A model generated the notes under the pieces. The model saw nothing but the letters and a program-made list of their open reading frames with translations, ran no database searches and was not told where the DNA came from. A DNA stretch of 64,000 nucleotides from NCBI RefSeq assembly GCF_905171775.1, contig NC_053489.1, positions 138,710,642 to 138,774,641 on the forward strand, given 5' to 3'. Below, in pieces: positions 44,019-56,611 of the stretch. A program made the translations under genes and the position numbers. The first letter of the stretch is position 1. Each line of letters starts with the position of its first letter. This stretch comes from Rana temporaria (lineage: Eukaryota; Chordata; Amphibia; Anura; Ranidae).

Positions 44019-45235
44019 GCTTGGTTTAAAAAGGGGACTGTGAGAGGTGAGCAATCAATGGCATTAACTTTGTTGCCGTCCTACTCATAGGACAGGGAAC
44101 ACCCCCATTTGACCATTTTTTAAGCCCAAAAGTTGAATATATTGCAGCTTCTTTTCCCCCCCCTCTGTTTTCAACTCGTGATCTGGCCAGTGTCCCCACT
44201 CTGGATGAAGGACCACAACAGAAAGCAGCATTGTCACTCTGGGGGAGGGGAATGTTAAATGTACTAACATATTTAGATACACTAACAAACTGAAACCAAA
44301 CTCCAGCTCAAACTAGTTACACAAGCAGTTACAGCAACAATTGTTTTGGGGGCATAAAAGATTTACATCAATAAATAAAAACTGATAATTCAATATTATT
44401 TCAGATTTTCGAGTTTTCGAATTTCTGAATTTCCGAATTTTTTAATTTCCGAATTTACAAATTCTTGAATTTACCAATTTATGAATTTTCAAATATTACA
44501 ATTTACAAATATTCGGAAAAGTTTGTTAAACGTTTTCGTTATTTTGGATATTTCCGAATTAAAGAATTTGTCGGAATTTGTTAAAAAACTAATTTGGAAT
44601 GAAAGGAATTGCAAATGTCTACTCGTATGTAATCTCCTGATCAGTAAATTGATGGACGGTAATGTAAAGATAAATCTGAGACAGAATTTTAAAATACATT
44701 TTCTTCAGCACATATGTGGAAAAAAATATGTTTTTATACATTTGCCTGGAGTTCAGCTTTATAATTGATATGCTCCTTTTTAAAAGCAACTCTTCTTAGG
44801 ATATATGGCAGTCTAGTGACTGATAAACCAGCTTATGGAAAAAAATAAGCCTCGGGCATTCACAAGCTAATTAATACACACTCTATGTTAAGAAAGTAAA
44901 TATACTGCAAACATCAGCGCACTTTGTGGTGATATGCCGTATCAATTACTTTGAGTGGCTCTAATGTTATTTGGAGTTTGTAACAAGATCACCAAATGAA
45001 GTTTAATCATAAAAATATTAATACATGGCACATTCCTTCCCTTATGTACTTTCATGTTCTTTCTTGATAATTGCAACTAATTACCATAAGAGATTTTAAT
45101 TGGATCTTCTAGCTGACAGCTTGGCAGTTGGAGAGCCCACGCTATCTCAGCGAATGAATTTTTGCACTCATGTAAAGATACAGCTAAGACTTTTAGATGC
45201 AGCATATAAGACTGTAAACTCTTAAAGTGGAACTT
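44019..45235. other. No gene; AT-rich simple repeat
   Basis: At 44400-44530 there is a run of degenerate 12-15 bp units (gaatttccgaattt, acaaattcttgaattt). The remainder is AT-rich without recognisable elements. Confidence 0.45.
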
Positions 45236-45548
45236 TACAAATGCCTTAAAAAGTCCTGTTTGCAGTTTGCGAGAAGCCATGTGAGGAACACAGCAAACAT
45301 GTGGAAGAAGGTGCTTTGGTCAAATGAGACCAAAATGTAACCTTTTTTGGCCTAAAAGCAAAACGCTATGTGTGGCAGAAAACTAACACTGCACATCACT
45401 TTGAACACACCATCCCCAGGTGAAACATGATGGTGGCGGCATCATGTTCTGGAGATGCTTTTCTTCAGCAGGGACAGGGAAGCTGGTCAGAGATGATGGG
45501 AAGATGGATGGAGTCAAATACAGGGCAACATTAGAAGAAAACCTGTTA

Positions 45549-45969
45549 GGCCGCGTACACATGGTCCGTCCATCCGATGAGAATGGTCCGAAGGACTGTT
45601 CTCATCGGTTAACCGATGAAGCGGACTGATGGTCTGATGTGCCTACACACCATCAGTAAAAAAAAACGATTGATTCCAACGCAGTGACGTAAAACGCAAA
45701 AAACGTGCTGAGAAAAATGAAGTTCAATGCTTCCAAGCATGCGTCGACTTGATTCTGAGCATGCGCGGGTTTTTAACCGAAGCTTTTGCATACTAACCGT
45801 CGGTTTTGACCTATCGGTTAGGCGTCCATCGGTTCAATTTGAAAGCAAGTTCTAAAATTTTGGACCGAAGGATAACTGACCGATGGGGCCCGCACACCAT
45901 CGGTTTGGACCGATGAAACGGTCCTTCAGTCCGTTTCCATCGGTTTTGACCGACCGTGTGTACGCGATC
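45549..45969. mobile_element. GTACACACGA-type MITE in Tc1 copy 3
   Basis: Starts ggccgcgtacacatgg after TTA and ends accgtgtgtacgcgatc before TCA. The interrupted Tc1 sequence shows the target was a single TTA, so the duplication is 3 bp. The interior uses aaccgatg/catcggtt palindromes, as at 62103. Confidence 0.8.
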
Positions 45970-45991
45970 TCAGAGTCTACAAAAGACTTAA

Positions 45992-46484
45992 AGGGGTTGT
46001 AAAGACAAAAATATGTTCCTCTTAAATTAAAGTCTGACAGTAGCTGATAAAGTAAAAAGTAATGTTTTGCATTATAACTAGTTTGATACCTGTTGAAATC
46101 GAGCTGTTTTATTCACCTCCGTCACTCCTGAATCATTATTCTCACTGACTTCCTGGTTTGTGGTGCGCATTCATTTTTTCTACATCACGGCCTAATGGGA
46201 ACTACAGTTCCCATTAGGCTTAGCCTCCATGCCTGTGAGGGATAAGAGAGCATCTTCACGTAGGGCTGTAGTTATAGGGAGGGGGTGAGCACATTCTGCT
46301 TTCCACCATGCAAAACGGCTCAGATGCTGGTGGAAAGCAAGAAGAGAAGTGACAGGAAATGGCATTTTCAAACCTGGATTACTGTATTTTGGAGGTCAAA
46401 AGGAAAAACGAGGTAAGTGATAGTTAAATGCTCTAGCTTACAGCAACCAATTGATCTAATAAAAAACGAACCTTTAGTGTTCCT
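45992..46484. mobile_element. piggyBac-like MITE (TTAA) in Tc1 copy 3
   Basis: TTAA at 45988-45991 and 46485-46488; ends aggggttgtaaag / agtgttcct. It sits about 20 bp downstream of the preceding MITE in the same Tc1 copy. Internal catggaaag and gggaactacagttccc hairpins. Confidence 0.75.
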
Positions 46485-47317
46485 TTAAGACTGTGTCACC
46501 TTCCAGCAGGACAATTGCACTAAACATACAGCCAGAGCTACAATGGAATGGTTTAGATCAAAGCATATTCATGTGTTAGAATGTCTCAGTCCAGACCTAA
46601 ATTCCATTGAGAATCTGTGACAAGACTTGAAAATTGCTGTTCACAGACACTCTCCATCCAATCTGACAGAGCTTGAGCTATTTTGCAAAGAAAAATGGGC
46701 AAACATTTCACTCTCTAGATGTGCAAAGCTGGTAGAGACTAGGGATGAGCTGAACACCGCCCTGTTTGGTTCGCACCAGAACCTTTGAACGGACCGAACG
46801 TTCACGCAAACATTTAGAACCCCATTGAAGTCTATGGGACTCGAACGTTCGAATTCAAAAGTGCTCATTTTAAAGCCTAATATGCAAGTTATTGTCGTAA
46901 AACGGGTTTGAGAACCCGGGTCTTGCCTCAGGGAACATGTATCAATGTAAAAAAAAGTTTTAAAGATGGTTGTTTTTAATGATGCTTAAAGTGAAAAAAA
47001 ATAAATTGAAAAATTCCTTTAAATATCGTACCTGTTGGGTGTCTATAGTATGCCTGTGAAGTGGCACGTGTTTAGAACTGTCCCTGCACAAAATGAGATT
47101 ACTATAAGAAAAAAGTAATTTAAAACTGCTAGCGGCTTTAATGTAATGTCTGGTCCCTGCAATATGGAAGATGGAAAAATAGTACAGACACAGACAGTAC
47201 ACACACCACGTAGCTTTAGGTGCACACTGCAGAGGACACAGACAGTACACCATGTGAAAGTACTTGCAGCAATATCCTCTGCCTGTAGTATTGATATGAG
47301 CAGATCCCTGACTCTAG

Positions 47318-47797
47318 GGCCCCATACACACGAGAGGATCCATCCGCTGGAATTGATCCGCGGACCGGCTCCAGCGGATAGATCCCCTGGTGTGTACGAT
47401 CCAGCGGATCTGTTTCCGCTGATTTTTATCCCCTGGGATGGATTTCCAGCGGATAAAAATTTGAAGACATGCTTTCAAATCTATCCGCTTGAATCCATCC
47501 CAACGGATTGATCCGCTGGTCTGTACAGACTCACCGGATCAATCCGTCCGAATCAATCCCCCGCATGCGTCGTAATGATTCGACGCATGCATGGAATTCC
47601 TTATATGACAGCGTCGCGCAGGTCGCCGCATCATCATCGCTGCGACGGCGCGACACGTCATCGCGATGGGATTTCGGCGCAGATTTCGATCCGATGGTGA
47701 GTACACTCCATCGGATCAAAATCCTCGAGAGGATTTATCCGCGGAAACGGTCCGGTGGACCGTATCCGCGGATAAATCCTCTTGTGTGTATGGGGCC
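47318..47797. mobile_element. GTACACACGA-type MITE in the minisatellite
   Basis: Ends ggccccatacacacgag / cttgtgtgtatggggcc with TAG on both sides. The paralogous empty site at about 48073-48085 (gactctaggaataaat) shows the target. Same subfamily as 10910 and 50496. Confidence 0.88.
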
Positions 47798-48176
47798 TAG
47801 GAGTAAATATGAGAAACACCAGCTTTACGTTAGGTGCACAATGTGCAGAGGACACAGACAGTACACACACCACGTAGCTTTAGGTGCACAATGTACAGAG
47901 GACACGGAAAGTACACACACCACGTAGCTTTAGGTGCACACTGCAGAAGACATGGACAGTACACACACCACGTAGCTTTAGGTGCACACGGCAGAGGACA
48001 AAGACAGTACACCACGTGAAAGTACTTGCAGCAATATCCTCTGCCCGTAGTATTGATATGAGCAGATCCCTGACTCTAGGAATAAATATAAGAACACCAG
48101 CTTTACGTTAGGTGCACAATGTGCAGAGGACACAGACAGTACACACACCGCGTAGCTTTAGGTGCACACTGTAGAG

Positions 48177-48361
48177 CAGTGTTTCCCAACTCCAGTCCTC
48201 AAGGCACACCAACAGGTCATGTTTTCAGGATTTCCCTCAGATGAAGCGGCTGTGGTAATTACTAAGGCAGTGAAACTGATCAAATCACCTATGCAAAATA
48301 ATGGAAAGCCTGAAAACATGACCTGTTGGTGTGCCTTGAGGACTGGAGTTGGGAAACACTG
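48177..48361. mobile_element. 185-bp hAT-like MITE, perfect hairpin ends
   Basis: Starts cagtgtttcccaactccag and ends with its reverse complement. The arms match for about 65 bp. A perfect 8-bp duplication ctgtagag lies on both sides (48169-48176, 48362-48369). Confidence 0.95.
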
Positions 48362-49085
48362 CTGTAGAGGACACAGACAGTACACCACGTGAGAATACTG
48401 CAGCTAGCACAATTACCTACCTGCCTGCCTGTCAGTAAATTAGGAAGAGCGGATCTAACTAAACTCAATACAGTGTATAAATATACAGTATATACAACAC
48501 CTGGGATGCATATATATCCTCTGCACACTGTAACTCTAACTGACTAGCCTGCCTGCTCTATCTACCTGCAATAAATTACACTCTCTCTCTGTCTCTCTCT
48601 GTCTTAACCACCGCAACATACTACACAAGGCCTACTTGCAGACGGCCTTTTATAGTGTGGGGCGTGTACTAAACCCCCTGAGCCATAATTGGCCAAAGCC
48701 ACCCTGGCTTTGGCCAATTATGGCTCTCCGTTTTTTGAAAGCTGTGATTGGCCAAGCATGCGGGTCATAGTGCATGCTTGGCCAATCATCAGCTAGCAAT
48801 GCACTGCGACACGCCACTCGAATTTGACGCGAACGGCCCATAACGTTCGTAATTTGATGAACGCTCGAACATACGATGAGTTTGACTCGAACACGAAGCT
48901 CATCCCTAGTAGAGACATCCCCAAATAGACTTGGAGCTGTAATTGCAGAGAAAGGTAGTTCTATACAGTATTGACTGAATACAATTGTATGCCACACTTT
49001 TCACATATTTATTTGTAAAAAGTTTGAAAAAACATTTATCACTTTTCTTCCTTTTGACCTGTTACTTTACAACGGATGACATAAA

Positions 49086-49767
49086 AACTCATGCCAGCCC
49101 TCATGAAAATGCATGTTAAATACACATCAATGCACATACATTATCAATGCAATGGAATGCGTTTTTATGTGCAGTATGGTGTGAAAGGACCCTAAATGAT
49201 GTATTAATGATTAAAAAGCTGCATTCATTGTCCTTTTTACCTGCCTAGATATAAACCTCCCTGTCCTGTTTTACAATATCAGAATTGTCAGTGTGGAATA
49301 AGCGTTGCTGGTTGGTGTACACCCGTGTCATAACATCGTACTTCTGCTCTTATATACTGCAGTTCTGGAATGGCTTTTTCACATAACAACATAAATTAGC
49401 GGGATTGCTTTAACGGCAATAAGTTATTGATTTTTCTGTACCATTGAGACAAAATGCCTCACTATATTCCCATTGGAAATGCCAGCTGCTGTAATGAATT
49501 ATTTGAAGAACAAGCTACGGTGCTAGCCTGGACATTGCCCTTAGCTTTAGCAACAATCATTAGTGGCAAATGTATCATTTAATGCAAGAGTTATGTCCCT
49601 GACTGCTTCATAAAGTTTTGTTCCTGACCGCTGTTTTAATATTCATGTTTTGCTGTAGGGCATGGGAAGGCTATGGAAATCAATACACTTGTTTTATTAA
49701 AGAAAAATTAAGAGCTAGGAGAAAATATAACCCTGTAGTCTTGTATTGTTAACATTACTGAACAGTA
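49086..49767. other. No gene seen
   Basis: AT-rich sequence without a recognisable element. Confidence 0.4.
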
Positions 49768-50080
49768 AGGCCGCGTACACACGATCGGTTAAAGGGTTTG
49801 TAAAGGATTTTTTTTTATCTTAATAGCTTCCTTTACCTTAATGCAGTGCTGTTTTCATGTCCTCATTGTTCGTTTTTGCTCTCAAGTTGCTGTAATTCTT
49901 CTCTGATCTCCACACTTCCTGGTTGTCTGTTTCCTGATGACCACAGTACTGGGAGATTTCTCTCTGTGGTCACTAATCAAGGAGGTGTGATTACTGTGTG
50001 TCTAAAACCCCTCAGCACCAATCAGTTTCTTAGCAAAAGCATCAAATCATATTTGACCAAATCATTAAAGGTTATTTTCA
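49768..50080. mobile_element. MITE fragments (two left ends)
   Basis: aaggccgcgtacacacgatcgg is a lone left end of the GTACACACGA type. Right at its 20th base, TTAA and a piggyBac-like left arm (agggtttgtaaagg) begin. Neither right end is found, so both are truncated. Confidence 0.5.
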
Positions 50081-50492
50081 CAACAGTAAAATTGCTTCCT
50101 GAATGGCATATAGTCATTTCCATGTATTTTTAATTATGATTTCTATTAAGCTTATTTAGTAAGACACTGTAAAGAACAACAATTATACAGAGTTCAGTAA
50201 CCTATATCAATCTATTTCTCTTAAATGTGTAGATAATAGATATCTATGTTCCAAATAAAACCTGTGAGCGGGGTACAAAATAAAAGTAATAGACATACTC
50301 TTATAGTAATCTTTGATGAATCCTCTAATACGCCCTCTTCAGTATATCCCCTAATCTCTCCCTTCAGATAGAAGTGGCCTCTTCTTTGCTGTTTCTTTCT
50401 CCTTGTTGCTGATGAGGATTTACTGTATTTATGACTTCTCTATGGATGGCACTCAAGTTCATTTTAGAGACCTCCAAAAGATTATGCAACTC
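50081..50492. other. No gene seen
   Basis: AT-rich, no element recognised. Confidence 0.4.
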
Positions 50493-50495
50493 TCA

Positions 50496-50926
50496 GGCCC
50501 CGTACACACGAGAGGATCTATCCGCTGGAATTTATCCGCGGATCACTTTCAGCGGATAGATCCGCTGGCGTGTACAACCCAGCGGATATTTATCCGCGGA
50601 TATTTTTCGGGCCGATGGTTTTCCAGCGGATCAAAATTTCTTAGCATGCTAAGAAATCGATCCGCTGGAATCCAGTCCAGCGGATTGATCCGATGGTCTG
50701 TACAGACTCACCGGATCAATCCATCCGATTCCCTCCCTCGCATGCGTCGTAATGATTCGACGCATGCGCGGAAGTCCTTATATTACAGCGTCGTGCACGT
50801 CGCCGCGTCATCATCGCGGCGACACGTCACCGCGGAGGGAATTCCGCGCGGATTTTGATCTGATGGTTAGTACAACCATCAGATCAAAATCCGCCAGAGG
50901 ATAAATCCTCTTGTGTGTACTAGGCC
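50496..50926. mobile_element. GTACACACGA-type MITE, TCA duplication
   Basis: Ends ggccccgtacacacgag / ctcttgtgtgtactaggcc with TCA on both sides. Subfamily with gatccgctgg and tgcgtcgtaatgattcgacg palindromes. Confidence 0.82.
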
Positions 50927-51298
50927 TCAGACAGGAGATAGTTTCTGACATTGACAGTATATGTAGCTTGTCCACAGTGACCATGTTATCAATGCCATGG
51001 CATAGATCATGTGATCAATGGGGTATGCTTACTCACTGCATATAAAATATGCATTTAAATAGACTACAATCAAAATTCAGGTTCACTTTAAACAGTTGCG
51101 GTGGATGTGTAGGGTTATTAGAATGTAGCGCTAGTGCCCACAGGAGCAGTTTGGTATGATGGGTAAACCGCACTGTCCTCTCTGACTCACCTGGTTATAA
51201 AATTTAAAGGTTGCACACACCTCTAGAACTTAAGTATTAGTATGCCATCACGCTATATTGGTACACAGGAAATAAGCCACAGGCTGGTTGATGTTAAA

Positions 51299-51835
51299 TA
51301 CCGTATTTATCGGCGTATAACGTGCACTTTTTCCCCCTTAAAATCAGGGGGAAATCGTGGGTGCGCGTTATACGCCGATCCCCGCTTTCTCTGAGCACCG
51401 CCGTGAAAGACCGCCCGCAGCCACGCGAGAGGAGCCGTACACACCGGAAATCCGGCTCTGCACAGCTCGACCAAGGCACCAAACTCAAACACCCCGGCAG
51501 ACGGAAGCGACGGACACCGACAAGGCTGGACGGACCGGCAGACGGACGCGACAGACACCGACAAGGCTGGACGGACCACGCGCAAGGCCGCAGAGGGACG
51601 CCGGACAAGGCCGCCAATGGACGCCAGGCAAGACAGCAGACGGACACCGACAAGGCTGGACGGACCCCGCGCAAGGCCGCAGACGGACGCCGCACAAGGC
51701 CGCCGATGGACGCCGACAGCAGACGGACACCAACAAGGCTGAGCATCCAAAATTTTATTTTTTTCCTAAACTTCCCTTCCAAGCTTGGGGTGCGCGTTAT
51801 ACGCCGGCGCGCGGTATACGCTGATAAATACGGTA
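51299..51835. mobile_element. Fold-back element with GC-rich tandem core
   Basis: Inverted ends taccgtatttatcggcgtat / ataaatacggta-type, with gcgcgttatacgccg near both ends. The core (about 51480-51735) has repeated acaaggctggacgga and gcgcaaggccgcagacgg units. Long open frames on both strands arise from this stop-poor repeat and are not considered genes. Confidence 0.7.
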
Positions 51836-52201
51836 CATGCCCTCAATATGGAGGCTACCTTGCCAGAGGGGGACCCCCTAGAAAACCACATTATCGCCTT
51901 GATGAGAACAGAGGACTTTTCCCAGGGGACCTTTTGGGACTTGGAAGCCCCCTTTAGAAATAAAGGGGCCCCAGATACCTCCCCCTCATATGCTGTATAC
52001 CCCTACTCCCGCACCAAAAAATGTAAAGTAAATAAGGACAAAGAAAATTTTGACTAGTCTTTAAAAAAATAACTCACAATGTACATCCATGTTGTTAAGC
52101 AATGTAGTTTCCAGGGCAACCATCATGTCCAATGTCAAAAGAAAGTAACTTGCCACACACATCTGGGCAAGTCGCTTCATTCTCTCCTAATGAAAGGCTA
52201 A

Positions 52202-52588
52202 AGCCCTGTACACACGATCGGTTTGTCCGATGAAAACAGACCGTTTTCATTGGACAAACCGATCGTGTGTGGGCCCCATCGGTTTGTTTTCCATCGGTGA
52301 AAAAAAATAGAACATGTTTTAAATTTTTCCTATGGATAAAAAAACGATCGTCTGTGTGGAAGTCCTTCGGTCAAAAATCCATGCATGCTCAGAATCAAGT
52401 CGACGCATACTCGGAAGCATTGAACTTTTCAGCACTTCGTAGTGTTTTACGTCACCATGTTTGGACACGGTCAGATTTTTGACTGATGGTGTGTAGGCAA
52501 GACTGATGAAAGTCAGCTTCATCGGATATCCGACGAAAAAATCCATCGGATTAGATTCCATCAGATATCCGATCGTGTGTACAGGGCT
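52202..52588. mobile_element. GTACACACGA-type MITE, TAA duplication
   Basis: Ends agccctgtacacacgatcgg / ccgatcgtgtgtacagggct with TAA on both sides. Nearly the same as 56211 over its length. Confidence 0.88.
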
Positions 52589-52591
52589 TAA

Positions 52592-53051
52592 CACTGGATA
52601 CAAAAGGGAAGCTCCTGGGTGATGTCATTCACATGTGTTATATGGGGTCCCCCTTATTATTAAAGAGGGCTTCCAGATTCCAAACAGCCCCCTGACCGCA
52701 GACCCCTATAACCATCAGGTCAGGTTTGTGGGGAAGAGATCCTTGTCCTCTCCTCATTTATATGGGTGCTTTGCCAGGTACTCCATGTTAAGGGCATGTG
52801 ACCTTGTATGGTTCAGGAGGGGGGCTGGACATTCAATACCCCCTTTTCCTAGCCTGCCAGGCTACATGTTTGCATAATGGTTTACTATCAGGGGGACCCT
52901 TAACGCGTATGCGTTCGCTTCTGCGCGCAAACTCGGCGGGACGGGACGGCCTGGCTTCATCCAAACGGCCAAACAGCCAAAGTTTGGTCTGAACCTTAAG
53001 CTTATCTGCAGGTTTAACACATACTAATGCTAACACAACATTTTGGTACAC
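52592..53051. other. No gene seen
   Basis: No element recognised; short open frames without domain features. Confidence 0.4.
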
Positions 53052-53055
53052 TTAA

Positions 53056-53521
53056 AGGGGTTGTAAAGGTAAAAAAAAAATTCCTTAAATAGCTTCCTTT
53101 ACCTTAGTGCAGTCCTCCTTCACTTACCTCATCCTTCCATTTTGCTTTTAAATGTCCTTATTTCTTCTGAGAAATCCTAACTTCCTGTTCAGATACTGGT
53201 GTGGAGAAAGCCTCTTGAGGGGGGAGGGGGCGAGCAGGAGTGTCAGGACATTCTCTACTTTGCAGATAGAGAAAGGAGCTGTGTTTTATTGGGCGTCCTG
53301 ACACTCCTGCTCGCCCCCTCCCCCCTCAAGAGGCTTTCTCCACACCAGGGAGAAAGCCTCACATTACTGTGTGTAGTTACAGACAGAATAACAGGAAGTG
53401 AGGATTTCTCAGAAGAAATAAGGACATTTAAAAGCAAAATGGAAGGATGAGGTAAGTGAAGGAGGACTGCACTAAGGTAAAGGAAGCTATTTAGGGGGGG
53501 AAAAAATCCTTTACAACCCCT
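53056..53521. mobile_element. piggyBac-like MITE (TTAA), long hairpin
   Basis: TTAA on both sides. Arms are inverted copies for over 200 bp (ggggttgtaaagg, cttcctttaccttagtgcag, ctcctgctcgccccctcccc). Confidence 0.92.
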
Positions 53522-53525
53522 TTAA

Positions 53526-53955
53526 CACACACTGTAATATTCCAAAAGGCACTTGGTTCTCTATTTTGTGTCCTGATATTTCTTTACAATGTCTGATATT
53601 GATCCTGGGTGGTTGCTGGGTGAAGTACTGTACACTTACTGTATAATTTAATGTAGTGTCCTGTGCTTAAGATCTGGAGAAGGTAGTTATTGTCATTGAC
53701 ACAGAAAATAATTCCTGCCTGTTATTCTTGCAACTTGTGATAAATTGCACATTTCAGGGTCATACTGCTTTCACTGGAGGATTTGCTGTATTTTTAAATG
53801 ATAATAAATTATATGTAGCTTGTGGCACATAGAAAGAAAGTGACAGAAATAGTGGGATACACAGAAACAACCTGTTTCATACGCTAGGCTAGATCCTGAC
53901 ATTCTGATAAAAAAAGAAAAAAAGAATCCGACAACTCAACTGTCATAGTTTTGCC
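53526..53955. other. No gene seen
   Basis: AT-rich sequence without a recognisable element. Confidence 0.4.
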
Positions 53956-53959
53956 TTAA

Positions 53960-54605
53960 AGTGGTTGTAACCCTAAAAAAATAAAAATAAATCATGTTCC
54001 TTTAAAGCAGGATATACAGCATAGTGCTTGTAATTTGTTCCTCTATATGCTGTAAAATACCTGGTTGATCCGGCCAGTTCCTGTGTCCCCCTTAGTATGC
54101 TCACCACGGTAATCATGGCTGCTGATCCACGGTCCATTTACGTGTCTCCATCATCTCGCTGTCTCTCCTCTCACCCCCTCCCTCCCTGCCTGTCAGCTCG
54201 GGAGTCTGTGTGTAAGCCATCTCTTGCGCCCCCCTTCCCCTTTCCTCCTGCCGCTGTGGCTGTCAAATCACAAATCCTGGAATCCCCTCTGTTACAGAAA
54301 GATATACTGTGCAGTATCTGTGTTTCTAATATTATGCAGCAAAATACCTTATTTCAGAGTGCCGCTGGGCGCTCACGTGACTTGCTGACGCTCTCCTCCT
54401 CTCCAGTTGGAGTCTATAGCCCCCCGGAAGGAAAAAGGTTTGAAGATGGTCTGTCCCCACACAATGGGGACAGCGGTGACATCGCAGGCTTCTACTGCAG
54501 GTAAGTGGCACATAATGGGCTAATATGCGATGCACACCAACCCATTATGCTTTTACTTTGCAGGGAACAAAGAGAAAGTAAAACCCATCAGGGTTTGCTT
54601 CCTCT
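53960..54605. mobile_element. piggyBac-like MITE (TTAA/TTGA)
   Basis: Starts agtggttgtaaccc after TTAA; ends gtttgcttcctct before TTGA. Shares the aagtggcacataatgggc/gcccattatg type of centre with 17281. Confidence 0.55.
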
Positions 54606-54672
54606 TTGACACGTTAATGTAAATGTACAGAAAGAGTAAAAGAATACCAGGTGAGCCTGCAATGGAAACGAT

Positions 54673-55406
54673 GGGGTAGATTCACATAGGGAGCGCGTAT
54701 TTCTGTGCGGGCGTAACGTATCCTATTTACGTTACGCCTCCGCAACTTTGACAGGCAAGTGCAGTATTCACAAAGCATAGTTGCAGCGGCGTAGCGTAAA
54801 TAGGACGGCGTAAGCCCGCCTAATTCAAATGTGGAAGATGTGGGCGCGTTTAATGTAAATTTATTGTGACCCCACGTAAATGACGCTTTTTACGAACGGC
54901 GCATGCGCCGTCTGTGAAAGTATCCCAGTGCGCATGCTCCAAATTAACCCGCAAAAGGCCAATGCTTTTGACGTGAACGTAAATGACGCACAGCCCTATT
55001 CGCAAACGACTTACGCAAATGGCGTAATCAACGTTAAAAAATTTGACGCGGTCCCGACGTCCGTACTTAACATTGGCTGTGCCTCATATAACAGGGGTAA
55101 CTTTATGCCGGAAAAAGCCTTGCGTAAACGGCGTATCTGTACTGCGACGGCTGGGCGTACGTTCGTGAATAGGCGTATCTAGCTGATTTACATATTCTAG
55201 GTGTAAATCAGCGTACACGCCCCTAGCGGCCAGCGTAAATATGCAGTTAAGATACGACGGCGTAAGAGACTTACGTTGGTCGTATCTTAGACAAATTCTG
55301 GCGTATCTGATTCTTTGAATCAGGCGCCAAGATACGACGCCTCACACTCAGAGATACGACGGCATATCTGGAGATACGCCGTCGTATCTCCTACCTGAAT
55401 CTGGCC
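54673..55406. mobile_element. MITE, GGCCAGATTCAGATA family, copy 2
   Basis: Starts ggggtagattcaca, ends tacctgaatctggccc. Co-linear with 27184-27912, including gaacggcgcatgcg and atcccagtgcgcatgctcc. Confidence 0.8.
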
Positions 55407-56207
55407 CTATAAGCTGCCGGGCATTAATCAGGCAGAGTTCAGCATTATTTTTCAGGATACTAGTTCATCCATACGACTACGAAATGCCTTGATCATGTGC
55501 CTGTCAGTGTCATGGGCACAGTAGCCAGGGAGGGAGTGCCCTACGGATACTCTGACCTCAGTACCAGGCTCTGACAGATTCATATACTTGTTTCTGACAA
55601 GTACATGAATTGGGTGCAAGCACCAACAATTTCGGTAGGGAAGCCCAACGGAATTCCAAAGGAGGTCTTCAACACCCCTAAATATTCAATGGGGGGGTTA
55701 GATATACTGTACATTATTATTGGATGTTGTCATACATAATCCTGCAAATGGAATGCAGATGGAAAGGAATGAATGAGTAAATAGTTGACTTTGGTGTTCA
55801 AATACAGATGCATTTCTAACAAGCTGAAAAAGCATTCACATATGAGCAATTCATCTGTAAATCCCAAAAAGTTGGATTCACAGCTATGCAAATTCATAAT
55901 GAAGCAGCTGGATCATTATTTTCAACATGACAGATCTGTTTGGAAAGTGAGATACTTTAACTGAGAAATCGCTAAATATAAAATGTGATAGATTACACTT
56001 TGAGTTTTGTTTAATAAAACGTGTAATTACTTTTGTTTTATACAGAATAAGGGTTTATGACAGTTGACAGTTCACAATGTATTTAAATCTTGGATTAATA
56101 TGCAGGGATGCACCTAGCCACAGACTGAGTGAAGGCCAACCTATGGCCCAAAAGTGGTTGTAGTAACTTGTCCACCCACCACCACACCATTTAGACACAC
56201 ACAACTC
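55407..56207. other. No gene seen
   Basis: AT-rich sequence without a recognisable element. Confidence 0.4.
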
Positions 56208-56210
56208 TAA

Positions 56211-56611
56211 ATCCCTGTACACACGATCGGTTAGTCTGATGAAAACAGACCAATGGACCGTTTTCATCGGACAAACCGATCGTGTGTGGGCCCCATCAGT
56301 TTGTTTTCCATCGGTGAAAAAAAATAGAACATGTTTTAACATTTTCCTATGGATAAAAAAACGATCGTTTGTGTGGAACTCCATCGGAGAAAAATCCATG
56401 CATGCTCAGAATCAAGTCAACGCATGCTCGGAAGCATTGAACTTAATTTTTCTCAGCACGTCATAGTGTTTTACGTCACCGCGTGGGACAAGGTCGGATT
56501 TTTGACTGATGGTGTGTAGGCAAGACTGATGAAAGTCAGCTTCATCGGATATCCGACGAAAAAATCCATCGGATTAGATTCCATCAGATATCCGATCATG
56601 TGTACAGGGCA
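56211..56611. mobile_element. GTACACACGA-type MITE, TAA duplication
   Basis: Ends atccctgtacacacgatcgg / ccgatcatgtgtacagggca, TAA on both sides. Close relative of 52202. Confidence 0.85.

Larger units (their letters stand above)
47165..48395 (+). repeat. 50-bp minisatellite inside the hAT-like element
   Basis: Units of about 48-50 bp built on gacagtacacacaccacgta followed by gctttaggtgcaca, clearest at 47831-48010. A longer block ending agcagatccctgactctagg occurs twice (47247 and 48016), showing a higher-order duplication. It is interrupted by the MITEs at 47318 and 48177. Confidence 0.85.
46740..48908. mobile_element. hAT-like element in Tc1 copy 3
   Basis: Ends tagggatgagc / gctcatcccta with a perfect 8-bp duplication gtagagac (46732-46739, 48909-48916), confirmed by the uninterrupted Tc1 sequence. 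Contains cgaacgttc palindromes at both ends, a 50-bp minisatellite and two nested MITEs. No transposase frame. Confidence 0.92.
45248..49085 (+). pseudogene. Tc1-like transposase copy 3, cut by three insertions
   Basis: Segments 45248-45548, 45970-45991, 46485-46739 and 48909-49085 join into one partial Tc1-like sequence of the same family as copy 1. It has the central WKKVLW-type region, the NCTKHTARATMEWF stretch (catalytic D-N replaced), a damaged SPDLN-x-IENL and the C-terminal end plus 3' flank. Point stops are present (for example tga for tgg at 46618). Its N-terminal third and left terminus are missing. The insertions are a 3-bp-duplication MITE, a TTAA MITE and an 8-bp-duplication hAT-like element. 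Confidence 0.85.

Noticed and set aside
47834..48111. Repetitive open frames (HHVALGAH-like repeats)
   Set aside because: They are translations of a 50-bp minisatellite whose period is not a multiple of three.
51322..51957. Long open frames on both strands (211 and 162 codons) at 51.3-51.95 kb
   Set aside because: They lie in a GC-rich tandem core of a fold-back element; overlapping long frames in several phases and repetitive composition explain them without coding.
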